DNA from: Bacteroidota bacterium | Lineage (GTDB): Bacteria > Bacteroidota > Ignavibacteria > Ignavibacteriales > Melioribacteraceae | Reading direction: 5' to 3' | Length of the DNA stretch: 29,948 nucleotides | NCBI GenBank assembly: GCA_023447335.1 | Contig: JAEXOD010000050.1 | Coordinates: 1 to 29,948, forward strand | Shown here: piece after piece, positions 8,512 to 17,478 of the stretch | How the letters are laid out: every line of letters begins with the position of its first letter | Numbering within the stretch: the stretch's first letter is position 1 | Position numbers and translations under genes: made by a program | The notes under the pieces: model-generated | Database searches by the model: none | What the model was told of the DNA's origin: nothing | What the model saw: the letters and a program-made list of their open reading frames with translations, nothing else

Positions 8512-9426
8512 TCATTTTTTTACTATCATATTAATAACTTCGTCTAAATTTGTATTATCATCAATATCAATTTTAACAAAGTCTTTTTGACCGTTAAACC
8601 AAGTAAATTGTCTTTTTGCATACCTTCTTGTATTTCTTTTTATCAATTCAACAGCTGTTTCCAAATTAATAAAATTATCCAAATAATCAAATATTTCTTT
8701 ATAACCGACTGTATTTAAGGCATTCAAATTTCTATCAAACTCTAAAGATACAATTTTTTTCACCTCTTCCACAAGCCCAAATTCTATCATTTTATCAACT
8801 CTTTTTTCAATTCGTTTATACAATGATTCTCTTTCATAATTAAGCATAAATTTAATAAAAGTGTAATCACTTTCTCGCTTATATTCTTTTTGTAAACTGC
8901 TTATTGTTTTGCCTGTTAAATAAAATACTTCTAATGCTCTAATAATCCTTTTGTGGTTAGTCGGTAACATTTTTGCGGCACTTTCCGGATCAACAATTTT
9001 CAATTCATTAAGTAAAGCTTGAGCTCCTAAATCTTCCATTCTACGTTTCAAACTTAGTCTTAATTGTTCGTCAGTTTCGGCTCCTTCAAATATTCCTTCC
9101 GTAACAGCTTTAATATATAAACCGCTTCCGCCTACAATTATTGGCTGTATGTTTTTATTCAATAAATCGTTAATAATGCTTAATGAATCTTCTTCAAATA
9201 GACTTACATTATAATCATCATCCGGTTCGAGAAAATCAATTAAATGATGTTTAACTCCGTTCATCTCTTCCTTTGTTGGCTTTGCCGTCCCTATATTCAA
9301 GTATTTATAAATTTGTCTGCTATCAGCAGAAATCACTTCTCCTTTAAGAACTTTTGCCAGCTTAATTCCTATTGATGTTTTTCCGCTGCAAGTTGGACCG
9401 GCAATAACTATTACTTGTCTTCCCAT
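8512..9426 (-). CDS. miaA: tRNA dimethylallyltransferase MiaA
   Basis: MiaA adds the dimethylallyl group to N6 of A37 in tRNAs that read codons starting with U, improving decoding. The 304-residue protein has the family landmarks: P-loop GPTCSGKT (10-17), DSRQIYKYLNIGTAKP (35-50), the DFLEP segment, GGSGLYIKA, NHKRIIRALEVF, and near the end NTRRYAKRQFTWF. The length is normal and nothing is missing. It overlaps the 3' end of pcm by 16 bases and is followed by prfB after 24 bases, giving a translation-fidelity pair inside a longer operon. The ATG at 9426 opens directly on the MGRQVIVIAGPT start typical of MiaA. Confidence 0.97.
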   Translation of the reverse strand: MGRQVIVIAGPTCSGKTSIGIKLAKVLKGEVISADSRQIYKYLNIGTAKPTKEEMNGVKHHLIDFLEPDDDYNVSLFEEDSLSIINDLLNKNIQPIIVGGSGLYIKAVTEGIFEGAETDEQLRLSLKRRMEDLGAQALLNELKIVDPESAAKMLPTNHKRIIRALEVFYLTGKTISSLQKEYKRESDYTFIKFMLNYERESLYKRIEKRVDKMIEFGLVEEVKKIVSLEFDRNLNALNTVGYKEIFDYLDNFINLETAVELIKRNTRRYAKRQFTWFNGQKDFVKIDIDDNTNLDEVINMIVKK

Positions 9427-10049
9427 CCGTCCATCCCAATAAGAGGAACAAATTTAAAATTCGGAATTTTTTTAAGTTTAAAATCTTTCTCGCTAATTTT
9501 AGTAATAATGTGCATTTCCTGAGTTTCTCTATCACCAATAGGCATAATTAATCTTCCGTTAACTGCAAGTTGCTTAAAAAGATTTTTATTTATTGAAGGT
9601 GCCCCTGCAGTAACAATAATTCCGTCATAAGGAGCGTAGTCGGGCCACCCTAAAGTTCCGTCCCCCCATTTTGCGGCAATCCGTAAATTAAGTTTTTCAA
9701 ACAACTTTAAAGTTTCTGTATATAGATCGTATTGTCTTTCAATTGTAAACACTTTGGCACCTAATTCATATAAAATTGCAGCTTGATAACCGCTTCCGGT
9801 TCCAATTTCTAATATCTTATCCCCTTTTTTGATATTGAGTGCCTCTGTCATAACAGCTACCGTATAAGGTTGTGATATAGTCTGTCCGCTTCCTATTGGT
9901 AAAGCATTATCTTCATAAGCATGAATTTTCATAGGTTCAATACAAAATTCTTTTCTATCAACGGTAAAAATGGCTTTTAATACTTTTTCGTCGGATATCC
10001 CTTTTTTCTTTAATTTTTCTATCAATAATTCGCGGTAGTAAGTACTCAT
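9411..10049 (-). CDS. pcm: Protein-L-isoaspartate O-methyltransferase
   Basis: Pcm methylates L-isoaspartyl residues so that damaged proteins can be repaired; S-adenosylmethionine is the donor. From ATG at 10049 the protein is 212 residues, close to the E. coli enzyme. Visible motifs are the family-specific GSGQTISQP (53-61), the SAM-binding motif I LEIGTGSGYQAA (80-91), the VFTIER post-I acidic strand, and the YDGIIVTAGAP segment. The frame also allows a TTG four codons earlier (10061). Neither start has a strong Shine-Dalgarno, and ATG with MSTYYREL fits the family better. It is the first gene of the long minus-strand operon. The stop overlaps miaA by 16 bases. Its promoter must lie in the 89-base divergent gap to the UPF0316 gene. 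Confidence 0.95.
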   Translation of the reverse strand: MSTYYRELLIEKLKKKGISDEKVLKAIFTVDRKEFCIEPMKIHAYEDNALPIGSGQTISQPYTVAVMTEALNIKKGDKILEIGTGSGYQAAILYELGAKVFTIERQYDLYTETLKLFEKLNLRIAAKWGDGTLGWPDYAPYDGIIVTAGAPSINKNLFKQLAVNGRLIMPIGDRETQEMHIITKISEKDFKLKKIPNFKFVPLIGMDGWEDK

Positions 10050-10138
10050 TATTTTGCACAATTTTTTATATTTTAAACATAAAGATAAAAATTAATTTTA
10101 TTAAATTTGAATATGAATTTTAAATTTATAGGATTTAT

Positions 10139-10657
10139 ATGGTTGAAGCGTTATTAGGTGCCACAATGATCATGGCAATGCGTATTTGCGATGTTACTGT
10201 CGGAACATTCCGTATTATTTTAGTTAATCAAGGTAAAAAATATTTGGCTGCTGCTGCCGGTTTTATAGAAGTTTTAATTTGGATCTTTGCAATGCGTTTT
10301 ATTGTCGGTCATATGGATGTAACTATTAACTTAATCGGCTATTCGTTAGGCTTTGCATTAGGAAACATTTTAGGGATAACCGTAGAAGAAAAGATTGCTC
10401 TCGGCTTTGTACAATTAAATGTTATTAGTAAATATTATACAGATAAAATAGTTGATACATTAAGGCTTTCAAACTTTGGTGTTACAATTATTCCGGGAGA
10501 AGGGGGAACAGGAGGAGTAGCAATAATTTTTTTGATAATTAGAAGAAAAGATTTCAAAAAAGTTATGAGCATTATCGAATCTATTGATAACGAAGCTTTC
10601 ATTACGGTACACCATAGCAGACCATATAGAGGATTTATTCACGGAAGCAGAAAATAA
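10139..10657 (+). CDS. UPF0316 (DUF5698 + DUF2179) membrane protein
   Basis: The 172-residue protein has an N-terminal membrane part with about three hydrophobic segments (roughly 3-22, 34-56 and 62-84), typical of DUF5698. A soluble C-terminal DUF2179-like part follows (about 100-168), with GVTIIPGEGGTGG and a final HHSRPYRGFIHGSRK. This order matches the UPF0316/YebE family. DUF2179 is thought to be a small ligand-binding domain, but no biochemical function is established for the family. ATG at 10139 follows AGGA at normal spacing. It diverges from pcm and is followed by the two tRNA genes. No clear terminator separates it from them, only T-rich sequence. Confidence 0.88.
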   Translation: MVEALLGATMIMAMRICDVTVGTFRIILVNQGKKYLAAAAGFIEVLIWIFAMRFIVGHMDVTINLIGYSLGFALGNILGITVEEKIALGFVQLNVISKYYTDKIVDTLRLSNFGVTIIPGEGGTGGVAIIFLIIRRKDFKKVMSIIESIDNEAFITVHHSRPYRGFIHGSRK

Positions 10658-10698
10658 TTTTATTAAAATATCTTTTTTTGCTTGCTTTTTCGTTTTTT

Positions 10699-10728
10699 TG
10701 TTATTATTTTAGAAGTCCTAAATATGAT
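10699..10728 (+). promoter_or_regulatory. Probable sigma-70-type promoter for tRNA-Gly
   Basis: TTGTTA (10699-10704) and TATGAT (10723-10728) are separated by 18 bases, matching the consensus at 4 of 6 and 5 of 6 positions. Transcription would begin about 10735, a few bases before the mature tRNA at 10741, as expected for a tRNA gene. Confidence 0.5.
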
Positions 10729-10740
10729 ATTTAATGTCAT

Positions 10741-10813
<73 letters not shown>

Positions 10814-10819
10814 CTCCTC

Positions 10820-10848
10820 AAAATCCACTGTAAAAAGTGGATTTTTTA
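10820..10848 (+). terminator. Intrinsic-terminator-like hairpin between the two tRNAs
   Basis: A 10-base-pair stem, AAAATCCACT/AGTGGATTTT, with a six-base loop is followed by a run of T. It lies seven bases after tRNA-Gly and only about six bases before tRNA-Cys, leaving no room for a separate Cys promoter. It must therefore allow readthrough or act as a processing or pausing element. Confidence 0.75.
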
Positions 10849-10854
10849 GTATAA

Positions 10855-10927
<73 letters not shown>

Positions 10928-10930
10928 CAA

Positions 10931-10962
10931 AAAAAAGCTCCGAAAATTCGGAGCTTTTTTAG
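10931..10962. terminator. Bidirectional intrinsic terminator
   Basis: GCTCCGA/TCGGAGC forms the stem around a short AAAT loop, flanked by A6 on the left and T6 on the right. It works for the tRNA transcript on the plus strand and, read the other way, for the transcript ending with yifB on the minus strand (its stop is at 11055). Confidence 0.9.
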
Positions 10963-11054
10963 TTTTAAAGTCGCCATAATTTATTATATAATAAATAGTA
11001 AGAATGTTTTTTGGGATAGCAAAATCTAAAAATTATTCCAATATTCCTTTTATA

Positions 11055-12590
11055 CTATTTCCAAAATTCCCTATCTAAATTTCGATATTGAATTGCCTCG
11101 CTAATATGAGCAGGAGTTATGTTTTCCACCCCTTCTAAATCCGCAATTGTACGACTTACTTTTAATATTCTATCATATGCTCTGGCAGATAGACCTAACT
11201 TGGTCATTGCGTTTTTTAATAATTCGGTACAAGTTTCGTCAAGCACGCAAAATTTTCGAACTTCCTTAGTTCCCATATCGGCATTATTAAAAATATGCTT
11301 ATAATGGGAAAACCTTTTAATCTGTGTGTGCCTTGCCTTAATAACACGTTGCCTAATTTCTTCGGAACTTTCTCCCTTTTCGGAAGATGAGAGTTCTTTA
11401 TATTTAACTGCCGGAACTTCAATATGTATATCTATTCTATCTAATAATGGTCCCGAAATTTTGGACATGTATTTTTGTATCATTGGGGTAGTGCACGTAC
11501 AAGCTTTGTTAGGATCCGTAAAATAACCGCAAGGACAAGGATTCATTGCGGCAACCAACATAAAATTTGCCGGAAAGTCCAGCGATAGTTTAGAGCGACT
11601 GATCGTTACTTTATAATCTTCCATAGGTTGGCGTAATACTTCTAACACATTCTTTTTAAATTCCGGCAGCTCATCCAAAAATAATACTCCATGATGGGCA
11701 AAGCTAACTTCTCCCGGTCGTGGTATTGTTCCTCCGCCGATTAATGCGGCATCCGAAACAGTATGATGAGGACTTCTAAACGGTCTTTCGGTAATTAAAG
11801 CTTTATCCGAAGGCATTAACCCGGCAACAGAATGAATTTTTGTAGTTTCCAATGCTTCGTCAAAAGTTAATGGAGGAAGAATTGTCGGAAAACGTTTCGC
11901 AAGCATTGTTTTACCGCTTCCCGGTGGTCCAATCATTAATATATTATGACCGCCTGCCGCCGCTATTTCTAATGATCGCTTTACGTTCTCCTGTCCTTTT
12001 ACATCGTTAAAATCGAGATGATAAGAGTTAATTTGACCAAATATTTCATCTACTGAAGTAAATACCGGCTTTTGATCTGTATCCCCATTTAAGAAGCCTA
12101 CAACTTCACTTAAGTTGTTCATTCCATAAACTTCAATTCCGTCAACTATGCTTGCTTCTTTAATGGAATCGATCGGTAAAATCACTCTCTTGTATCCAAG
12201 CCTTTTTGCCTCTACAGCAATAGGTAAACCACCGTGAACTTTACGCAAAACACCGTCTAAAGCCAATTCGCCTAATATTATTGTATCATTTAATAAAGTA
12301 TCTTTTACTAACCCGCTAGTTGCCAATAAACCGATTGCAATGGGTAAATCAAATGAACTTCCTTCCTTTTTTATATCGGCAGGTGCCAAATTTACTGTTA
12401 TTTTAATTACCGGAAATTCATACCCGCTGTTAATAATTGCCGCCGAAACCCTTTCTCTACTCTCCTTTACCGCATTATCGGGTAAACCGACAATTGTAAA
12501 TGAAGGTAATTTTCTATCGAAATGAGTTTCTACTTCAACAACAAACGCATCTATTCCGTATGTTGCCGCAGAAAAAACTTTTGAAAACAT
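11055..12590 (-). CDS. yifB: YifB/ComM-family Mg-chelatase-like AAA+ ATPase
   Basis: The 511-residue protein has the three-part YifB/ComM layout. The N-terminal ChlI/Lon-like domain (about 1-165) includes VGLPDNAVKESRERV and the NLAPADIKKEGSSFDLPIA stretch. The AAA+ Mg-chelatase domain (about 190-390) has Walker A GPPGSGKT (221-228), Walker B VLFLDE (302-307) and a Cys cluster CPCG...CTC (352-366). A C-terminal lid domain ends near 505. ComM in naturally competent bacteria is a hexameric helicase that extends branch migration during DNA uptake recombination; other members are uncharacterised. ATG at 12590 follows AAGGG. It is the last gene of the M16-nuo block, ten bases after a secreted-protein gene, and ends before the shared terminator. 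Confidence 0.95.
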   Translation of the reverse strand: MFSKVFSAATYGIDAFVVEVETHFDRKLPSFTIVGLPDNAVKESRERVSAAIINSGYEFPVIKITVNLAPADIKKEGSSFDLPIAIGLLATSGLVKDTLLNDTIILGELALDGVLRKVHGGLPIAVEAKRLGYKRVILPIDSIKEASIVDGIEVYGMNNLSEVVGFLNGDTDQKPVFTSVDEIFGQINSYHLDFNDVKGQENVKRSLEIAAAGGHNILMIGPPGSGKTMLAKRFPTILPPLTFDEALETTKIHSVAGLMPSDKALITERPFRSPHHTVSDAALIGGGTIPRPGEVSFAHHGVLFLDELPEFKKNVLEVLRQPMEDYKVTISRSKLSLDFPANFMLVAAMNPCPCGYFTDPNKACTCTTPMIQKYMSKISGPLLDRIDIHIEVPAVKYKELSSSEKGESSEEIRQRVIKARHTQIKRFSHYKHIFNNADMGTKEVRKFCVLDETCTELLKNAMTKLGLSARAYDRILKVSRTIADLEGVENITPAHISEAIQYRNLDREFWK

Positions 12591-12600
12591 AAATACCCTT

Positions 12601-14247
12601 CTATTTTGTTAAGATCATCTTTTGCACTTTTAACACCTGACCGCTACTAACTTTACATAAATAAATTCCTGACGGATATTCACTACCGTTAAATTTAAAT
12701 ATGTGCGTACCTTTGTTAAGTTGTCCTCTATATAAAATTTCTATCTCTTTTCCGGTAATATCATAAATCATAATTTCTACTTCTGCTTCCTCCAACATAA
12801 AAACCGTTATTTCTGTCGTAGGATTAAAAGGATTAGGAAAATTTGGTTTCAATTCTAGAATTTCTTTTGCCGAAACCCCGACTTTAATTGTACTTGAATA
12901 AATAAATTTTCCCAATTTATCAATTTGTTTTAGCCTGTAAAATAATACTTTCCCCTCGGTAGTTTTAGAATCTGTATAGATAAATTTTTCTTCGTCCTCA
13001 CCGCTCGGTTCAACTCTATAAATCTCATAAAAATTTGAACCATTTTCTGATCTTTCTAAAACAAACATTTTGCAATTTTTGTTATTATTTTCCCATTTAA
13101 TTGTGTAAAACCCGGAATAAACTTCAACACCAAGCTCGGGTAAATCAGTAAAAATAGGAGCTGATGAAAGATATAAATCACAATTATATGTTTTTAAATT
13201 ATTCCTTCCGATAAGTTTATTTATACTTGACTCGTCAAAGTCAAACGATGAAAGCAACTTGCTGTTTTCAAACGAGTAAGTGTTAAAAAACTTTTCTTTG
13301 AAAATATCTTCAATTTTATCTTTTAATGAATATATTCTAAATTTATCTATTTCTATTATTCCGTTCCCGTCTGTATTATCAAACCAAAAATAAAATTCAC
13401 CATGTCCAAAATTTTCTTGCATTTCAAAGGAATAATAATGCTTTTCATTTATGTATATTTTAATTTTATTTTCTGTTTTGTTTAATGTTATACAGTAGTA
13501 ATTCCATTGATATTTGTCAATAAAGTAATCATCATAAAACAGTTCATCATTATGTTTATTGATTTGCAAAAAATAGAATTTTGCTAATGCGACATTAAAA
13601 ATTTCATAATTACCGGAATAATCAATCAACCCAAATTTACTGCCTATTGAGTTATTTTTTGCCCAAAATTCGACAAGTATGTTATCTTCCGACAACCCGA
13701 TCGGTACTTTAAAATAACCATTTTTTTTAACTGATAATAAATTTCCGGCTTTATTCCCTTTATCATAAAAAGCGATATTAATTATAGTCGGTATATTATT
13801 ATTTTTTGATTCGAGAAAAGAAGAATTAAATAATACTCGTTTTTTTCCCTGTATAGCACCCCAAACATATTTAACAGATACCAGAGGATCATCGCTCCCC
13901 TTTAAAGTTAATAATAGTTGAAAAGGGGCATTTTTTAATTTATGAACAATACTTTTATCAATTGTTATTTTATTAACATTGCCATAACTATTCTTTTCGC
14001 TACTAGTGGGTAAAGATATGTAATTTTCGCCGGTAGTTATTTGAGATTTTAATAATTGGATATCATCATCTATTATTAAATATAAGTAAACAGAATCATA
14101 ATCATCGTCGCTAAACGAGCCGTTAAAAGATATTTGAATATTCGAGTTTTTACAAGCATATATAGGAAAATTTATGCTGTTCAAAAATTGAGCATAATTA
14201 TTTAAATATAATAATAAAAAAAGACCTATAATTAGTCTAAATCCCAT
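12601..14247 (-). CDS. Secreted protein with a ConA/LamG-like region and a type IX sorting domain
   Basis: The 548-residue protein has a signal peptide (1-19). A beta-rich region (about 165-310) with NILVEFWAKNNS, QWNYYCITLNKTENKIKIYI and IIEIDKFRIYS resembles laminin-G/ConA-like lectin folds. A further beta domain (about 375-455; EVYSGFYTIKWEN, LFYRLKQIDKLGKF) resembles a fibronectin/Ig fold often found just before sorting domains. The last 85 residues (from 464) are a type A sorting domain, PNFPNPFNPTTEITVF through SGIYLCKV to KMILTK. It is therefore exported across the outer membrane by the type IX system and probably held on the surface. It has no visible catalytic motif and may bind polymer. 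The position between nuoI (18 bases) and yifB (10 bases) looks like operon placement without a functional link. Confidence 0.82.
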   Translation of the reverse strand: MGFRLIIGLFLLLYLNNYAQFLNSINFPIYACKNSNIQISFNGSFSDDDYDSVYLYLIIDDDIQLLKSQITTGENYISLPTSSEKNSYGNVNKITIDKSIVHKLKNAPFQLLLTLKGSDDPLVSVKYVWGAIQGKKRVLFNSSFLESKNNNIPTIINIAFYDKGNKAGNLLSVKKNGYFKVPIGLSEDNILVEFWAKNNSIGSKFGLIDYSGNYEIFNVALAKFYFLQINKHNDELFYDDYFIDKYQWNYYCITLNKTENKIKIYINEKHYYSFEMQENFGHGEFYFWFDNTDGNGIIEIDKFRIYSLKDKIEDIFKEKFFNTYSFENSKLLSSFDFDESSINKLIGRNNLKTYNCDLYLSSAPIFTDLPELGVEVYSGFYTIKWENNNKNCKMFVLERSENGSNFYEIYRVEPSGEDEEKFIYTDSKTTEGKVLFYRLKQIDKLGKFIYSSTIKVGVSAKEILELKPNFPNPFNPTTEITVFMLEEAEVEIMIYDITGKEIEILYRGQLNKGTHIFKFNGSEYPSGIYLCKVSSGQVLKVQKMILTK

Positions 14248-14265
14248 AATATACCGAATAAATCT

Positions 14266-14760
14266 TTATTTGTTTTTTCTTAAAAACTCAATTCTATCCT
14301 GTAAATCCTTAATTGGCATATATAATTTATCTTTACCAAAAATTGCATCTTCTCTGTTAGTAAAAACAAGTTCGTAATCTTTACTCATTACAATAGCCTC
14401 TTCGGGGCACACTTCTTCACAAAACCCGCAAAAGATACATCTTAACATGTTAATTTCAAACTTAATCGGATATCTTTCTTTTTCTAATTCAGTTTCTGCT
14501 GCTTGAACTTCAATAGCCAAAGCAGGACAAACACGGCTGCATAATCCGCAAGCCACACAACGCCCTAATCCGTTTTCTTCTTGTACTAAAACCGGTCTCC
14601 CTCTATAAGAAGCAGGAGGAACGAACTTAACTTCCGGATATTCCATTGTAACCGGTTTTCGCAACATATTTTTAAAAGTGAGTGCAAGTCCCTTCATTAT
14701 TTCGGGAATATACATTTTTTGCAATAAGCTTAAATCTTTTTTTCTATAATTGCCTTTCAT
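14266..14760 (-). CDS. nuoI: NADH-quinone oxidoreductase subunit I
   Basis: NuoI carries two [4Fe-4S] clusters (N6a and N6b) that relay electrons to cluster N2 in the peripheral arm of complex I. The 164-residue protein has both ferredoxin motifs complete: CVACGLCSRVCP (Cys 68, 71, 74, 78) and CIFCGFCEEVCP (Cys 108, 111, 114, 118). The length is normal. ATG at 14760 follows AGGA. It comes 10 bases after nuoH. Confidence 0.97.
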   Translation of the reverse strand: MKGNYRKKDLSLLQKMYIPEIMKGLALTFKNMLRKPVTMEYPEVKFVPPASYRGRPVLVQEENGLGRCVACGLCSRVCPALAIEVQAAETELEKERYPIKFEINMLRCIFCGFCEEVCPEEAIVMSKDYELVFTNREDAIFGKDKLYMPIKDLQDRIEFLRKNK

Positions 14761-14770
14761 AATAATCCTA

Positions 14771-15799
14771 TTATAAATTTAATCCCATAATTAAAAATGC
14801 AACCCAAATTACATTTAATAATGCTAATGGAAACATTACTTTCCATCCTAAGTTCATTAACTGATCGTATCTAAATCGAGGCAAAGACCATCTAACCCAA
14901 ATCATAAAAAATAACATTGCTCCTATTTTTACAAAAAACGCCATAACTTGAATAATAGGAGTCCAAAATTCACCTAAATTCAGTTTTTCTAAATAAGGGA
15001 CTTGCCAGCCGCCTAAATACAATGTAGTAATAATTCCGCAGGCAACAATCATATTTGCATACTCTGCCAAAAAGAAACTTGCAAATTTCATACTGCTATA
15101 CTCTGTATGATAACCACCTACAAGCTCCGGTTCAGCTTCAGGTAAGTCAAAAGGCATTCTATTTGTTTCGGCAAATGCTGCCACTAAAAATGTTATGAAG
15201 CCGATTGGCTGTGTAAATGCATTCCACATTAAACCTGATTGATATGCAACAATTTTTGTAGGCTCTAAACTTCCGGCTAACATAATTACACCCGCTACCG
15301 AAAACCCCATTGATACTTCGTAAGAAATCATCTGAGCAGAAGAACGTATTCCTCCGAATAAAGAGTATTTGCTTCCTGATGACCATCCTGCAAAAGTAAT
15401 TCCGTAAACTCCTAAAGAAGTCAAGGCTAACACGTATAAAATTCCGATATTTACATCAGCAACTACCAAAGAAACTTTATATCCGAATAACGTAACTTCA
15501 GGACCAAACGGTATAACCGCATAGGTTGAAAAAGCAACAATTAAAGCAATAATAGGTGCTAATGTGTGTATAAACTTATTTGATTTTTCGGGTACGATAT
15601 CTTCTTTTAATAATAGCTTAAACACATCGGCAAAAGGTTGCAGTAAGCCAAGCGGACCAACTCTATTGGGTCCTATACGATTTTGAACCCATGCAGCAAT
15701 TTTCCTTTCAAAATAAACCGCATATGCAACGGTTAATAATAAAACCGCCAAAACAAAAACAATTTTAAGTAACGAAATTATTACTGTTTCTAATATCAT
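14771..15799 (-). CDS. nuoH: NADH-quinone oxidoreductase subunit H
   Basis: NuoH is the membrane subunit that joins the peripheral arm and forms part of the quinone-binding chamber. The 342-residue protein has about eight hydrophobic segments and the hallmark loops: RIGPNRVGPLGLLQPFADV, KLLLKEDIVP, and AFAETNRMPFDLPEAEPELV followed by GYHTEYSSMKF. The acidic quinone-channel residues in the third loop are present. ATG at 15799 follows AGGATTT at slightly long spacing. It lies between nuoG (38 bases) and nuoI (10 bases). Confidence 0.97.
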   Translation of the reverse strand: MILETVIISLLKIVFVLAVLLLTVAYAVYFERKIAAWVQNRIGPNRVGPLGLLQPFADVFKLLLKEDIVPEKSNKFIHTLAPIIALIVAFSTYAVIPFGPEVTLFGYKVSLVVADVNIGILYVLALTSLGVYGITFAGWSSGSKYSLFGGIRSSAQMISYEVSMGFSVAGVIMLAGSLEPTKIVAYQSGLMWNAFTQPIGFITFLVAAFAETNRMPFDLPEAEPELVGGYHTEYSSMKFASFFLAEYANMIVACGIITTLYLGGWQVPYLEKLNLGEFWTPIIQVMAFFVKIGAMLFFMIWVRWSLPRFRYDQLMNLGWKVMFPLALLNVIWVAFLIMGLNL

Positions 15800-15837
15800 T
15801 ATATAAAAATCCTAAATTTCTTTATTATGTAAGTTAA

Positions 15838-17478
15838 TTAAAATTTTAACTTTACGCCTTTTTCCCCAACTACATCATAATTCAAGCCGTTTAATGGCTT
15901 AATATTAGTAGCCGCTTCGTTAAATACTTCTTCTGCCATAGTAAAATTAAACTTACTTTTTAAATTACTGCTAAGCAAGGTAATAATTTTCCAACTCGGT
16001 TTTACATCATATTTTTTACCTTGCATCCAGCGGTCAAATTTTGTTCCGAATTTATCCCAACGGCTTTGGCTCAAATTATCCAAAGCTCTATCTAGTTCTT
16101 CTGTTGCAACTGCCGGTTTAATTCTTTGCAACATTCCGAAACCGTTTAATAACGTACCGTTCTTTTCAGCATAAGTTGAAACACCTATTAGAACTGTAGC
16201 AATATCTGTAATTTTGTTTTTATTTGTTGCAAATACTATTAAGTTTTTAAGTTTGGTTAAAGATTTTAATAAATTCTCTTCATCGAAATTGGAATCTAAC
16301 ATTACGGCTGCCTTAATTTTCCCGCTTTCAATATTTTCAACCAAATAATTAATGTCTTTAGTTTTATTGAATATTAATTTAACGCCGTTAAGATTAGGTG
16401 TTTTATCTTCAGTTAACAAAATATCGTCACAATCCCCTTTAACAACATGTTCAGACAAAATTATATTTTCAATATTCAATAATTTTGCCAATTTGAATAA
16501 TGAATAGTTATCTTCAATTGTTTCATATGCACTGGTAACAAAAGCAATCTCATTAGCTTTATATTCTTTTAAGATTTCTGCCGTCTTCTTTAAAGTGTTT
16601 GACAATTCATGTTTTACTAACTTATTGTGTTCTTTAATAAAGCTACCGTCTATTCTTGTATCTTGATTATTTACATGTTTAAAAGTTTCTAATCTTCCTT
16701 TATCACACATCCAATAACTATTTACATCGGGATTATTGCGAGGAGTTAATCGTAATACCTCGTTATTTCTTACCCAAACTTCGGTATTACATCCTCTCGA
16801 ACAACCGACACATACCGATTCGGTTGATGACATTTCCCAGACTCTTGATTTAAACCTAAATTCTTTGCTAGTTAATGCCCCCACAGGACATATATCAGTT
16901 GAATTTAGCGTGTAATTATTATCAAAACTTTCACCCGGGAAAGTATTAATAGTTACTCTATCACCACGTTTAACAAAAGTAAGCTGATTCTTTTTTGCAA
17001 CTTCTGCAGAAAATCGGATACAGCGACTGCAGGAAATACATCTCTCACCATCAAAAACAATACGAGGTCCTAATTGTACACGTTTTTCTTTATGTTGTTT
17101 TTCTTCCACAAAACGACTTTCGCCGACACTATGGCTATAAGTATAATCTTGTAACTTACACTCACCCGCTTCGTCACAAATAGGGCAGTCCAAAGGATGG
17201 TTTATTAGAATAAATTCCATAACTGCTTTTCTTGCATCAACCGATTTTTGCGAATTTATATTTACAACCATTCCGTCTGCGGCATAAGTTGAGCATGCAA
17301 TTACAAGCTTTGGCATTTTTTCAACTTCAACCAAACACATTCTACAATTACCCGAAATAGAAAGAGACGGATGCCAACAAAAATGGGGTATATCTAACCC
17401 GTTTTCCGTTGCAACTTCAATAATTGTTTGACCGGGTTTAAATTCGTAATCGTTACCGTTTATAGTAAGTTTTCCCAT
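15838..17478 (-). CDS. nuoG: NADH-quinone oxidoreductase subunit G, short form with the N7 cluster motif
   Basis: NuoG holds the Fe-S chain of the peripheral arm. Cluster ligands are readable: N1b 2Fe-2S Cys34, 45, 48, 62; N5 His94, Cys98, 101, 107; N4 Cys147, 150, 153, 197; and a Cx2Cx3Cx27C set, Cys223, 226, 230, 258, identical in spacing to the N7 motif of E. coli and Thermus. The protein is only 546 residues, whereas N7-bearing NuoG is usually 750-900. The molybdopterin-oxidoreductase-like C-terminal part is shortened and weakly conserved. ATG at 17478 overlaps the M16 peptidase stop by one base (TAATG). nuoE and nuoF are not upstream here. Confidence 0.93.
   Translation of the reverse strand: MGKLTINGNDYEFKPGQTIIEVATENGLDIPHFCWHPSLSISGNCRMCLVEVEKMPKLVIACSTYAADGMVVNINSQKSVDARKAVMEFILINHPLDCPICDEAGECKLQDYTYSHSVGESRFVEEKQHKEKRVQLGPRIVFDGERCISCSRCIRFSAEVAKKNQLTFVKRGDRVTINTFPGESFDNNYTLNSTDICPVGALTSKEFRFKSRVWEMSSTESVCVGCSRGCNTEVWVRNNEVLRLTPRNNPDVNSYWMCDKGRLETFKHVNNQDTRIDGSFIKEHNKLVKHELSNTLKKTAEILKEYKANEIAFVTSAYETIEDNYSLFKLAKLLNIENIILSEHVVKGDCDDILLTEDKTPNLNGVKLIFNKTKDINYLVENIESGKIKAAVMLDSNFDEENLLKSLTKLKNLIVFATNKNKITDIATVLIGVSTYAEKNGTLLNGFGMLQRIKPAVATEELDRALDNLSQSRWDKFGTKFDRWMQGKKYDVKPSWKIITLLSSNLKSKFNFTMAEEVFNEAATNIKPLNGLNYDVVGEKGVKLKF

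Noticed and set aside
10050..10061. Extended pcm start at TTG (10061)
   Set aside because: The ATG at 10049 is a standard start codon and gives the family's usual N-terminus. The TTG has no better ribosome site.
12601..14760. Functional link between the secreted ConA-like protein and complex I
   Set aside because: The genes are close and on the same strand, but the protein has a signal peptide and a type IX sorting domain, so it acts outside the cell. Adjacency alone does not support a role in respiration.
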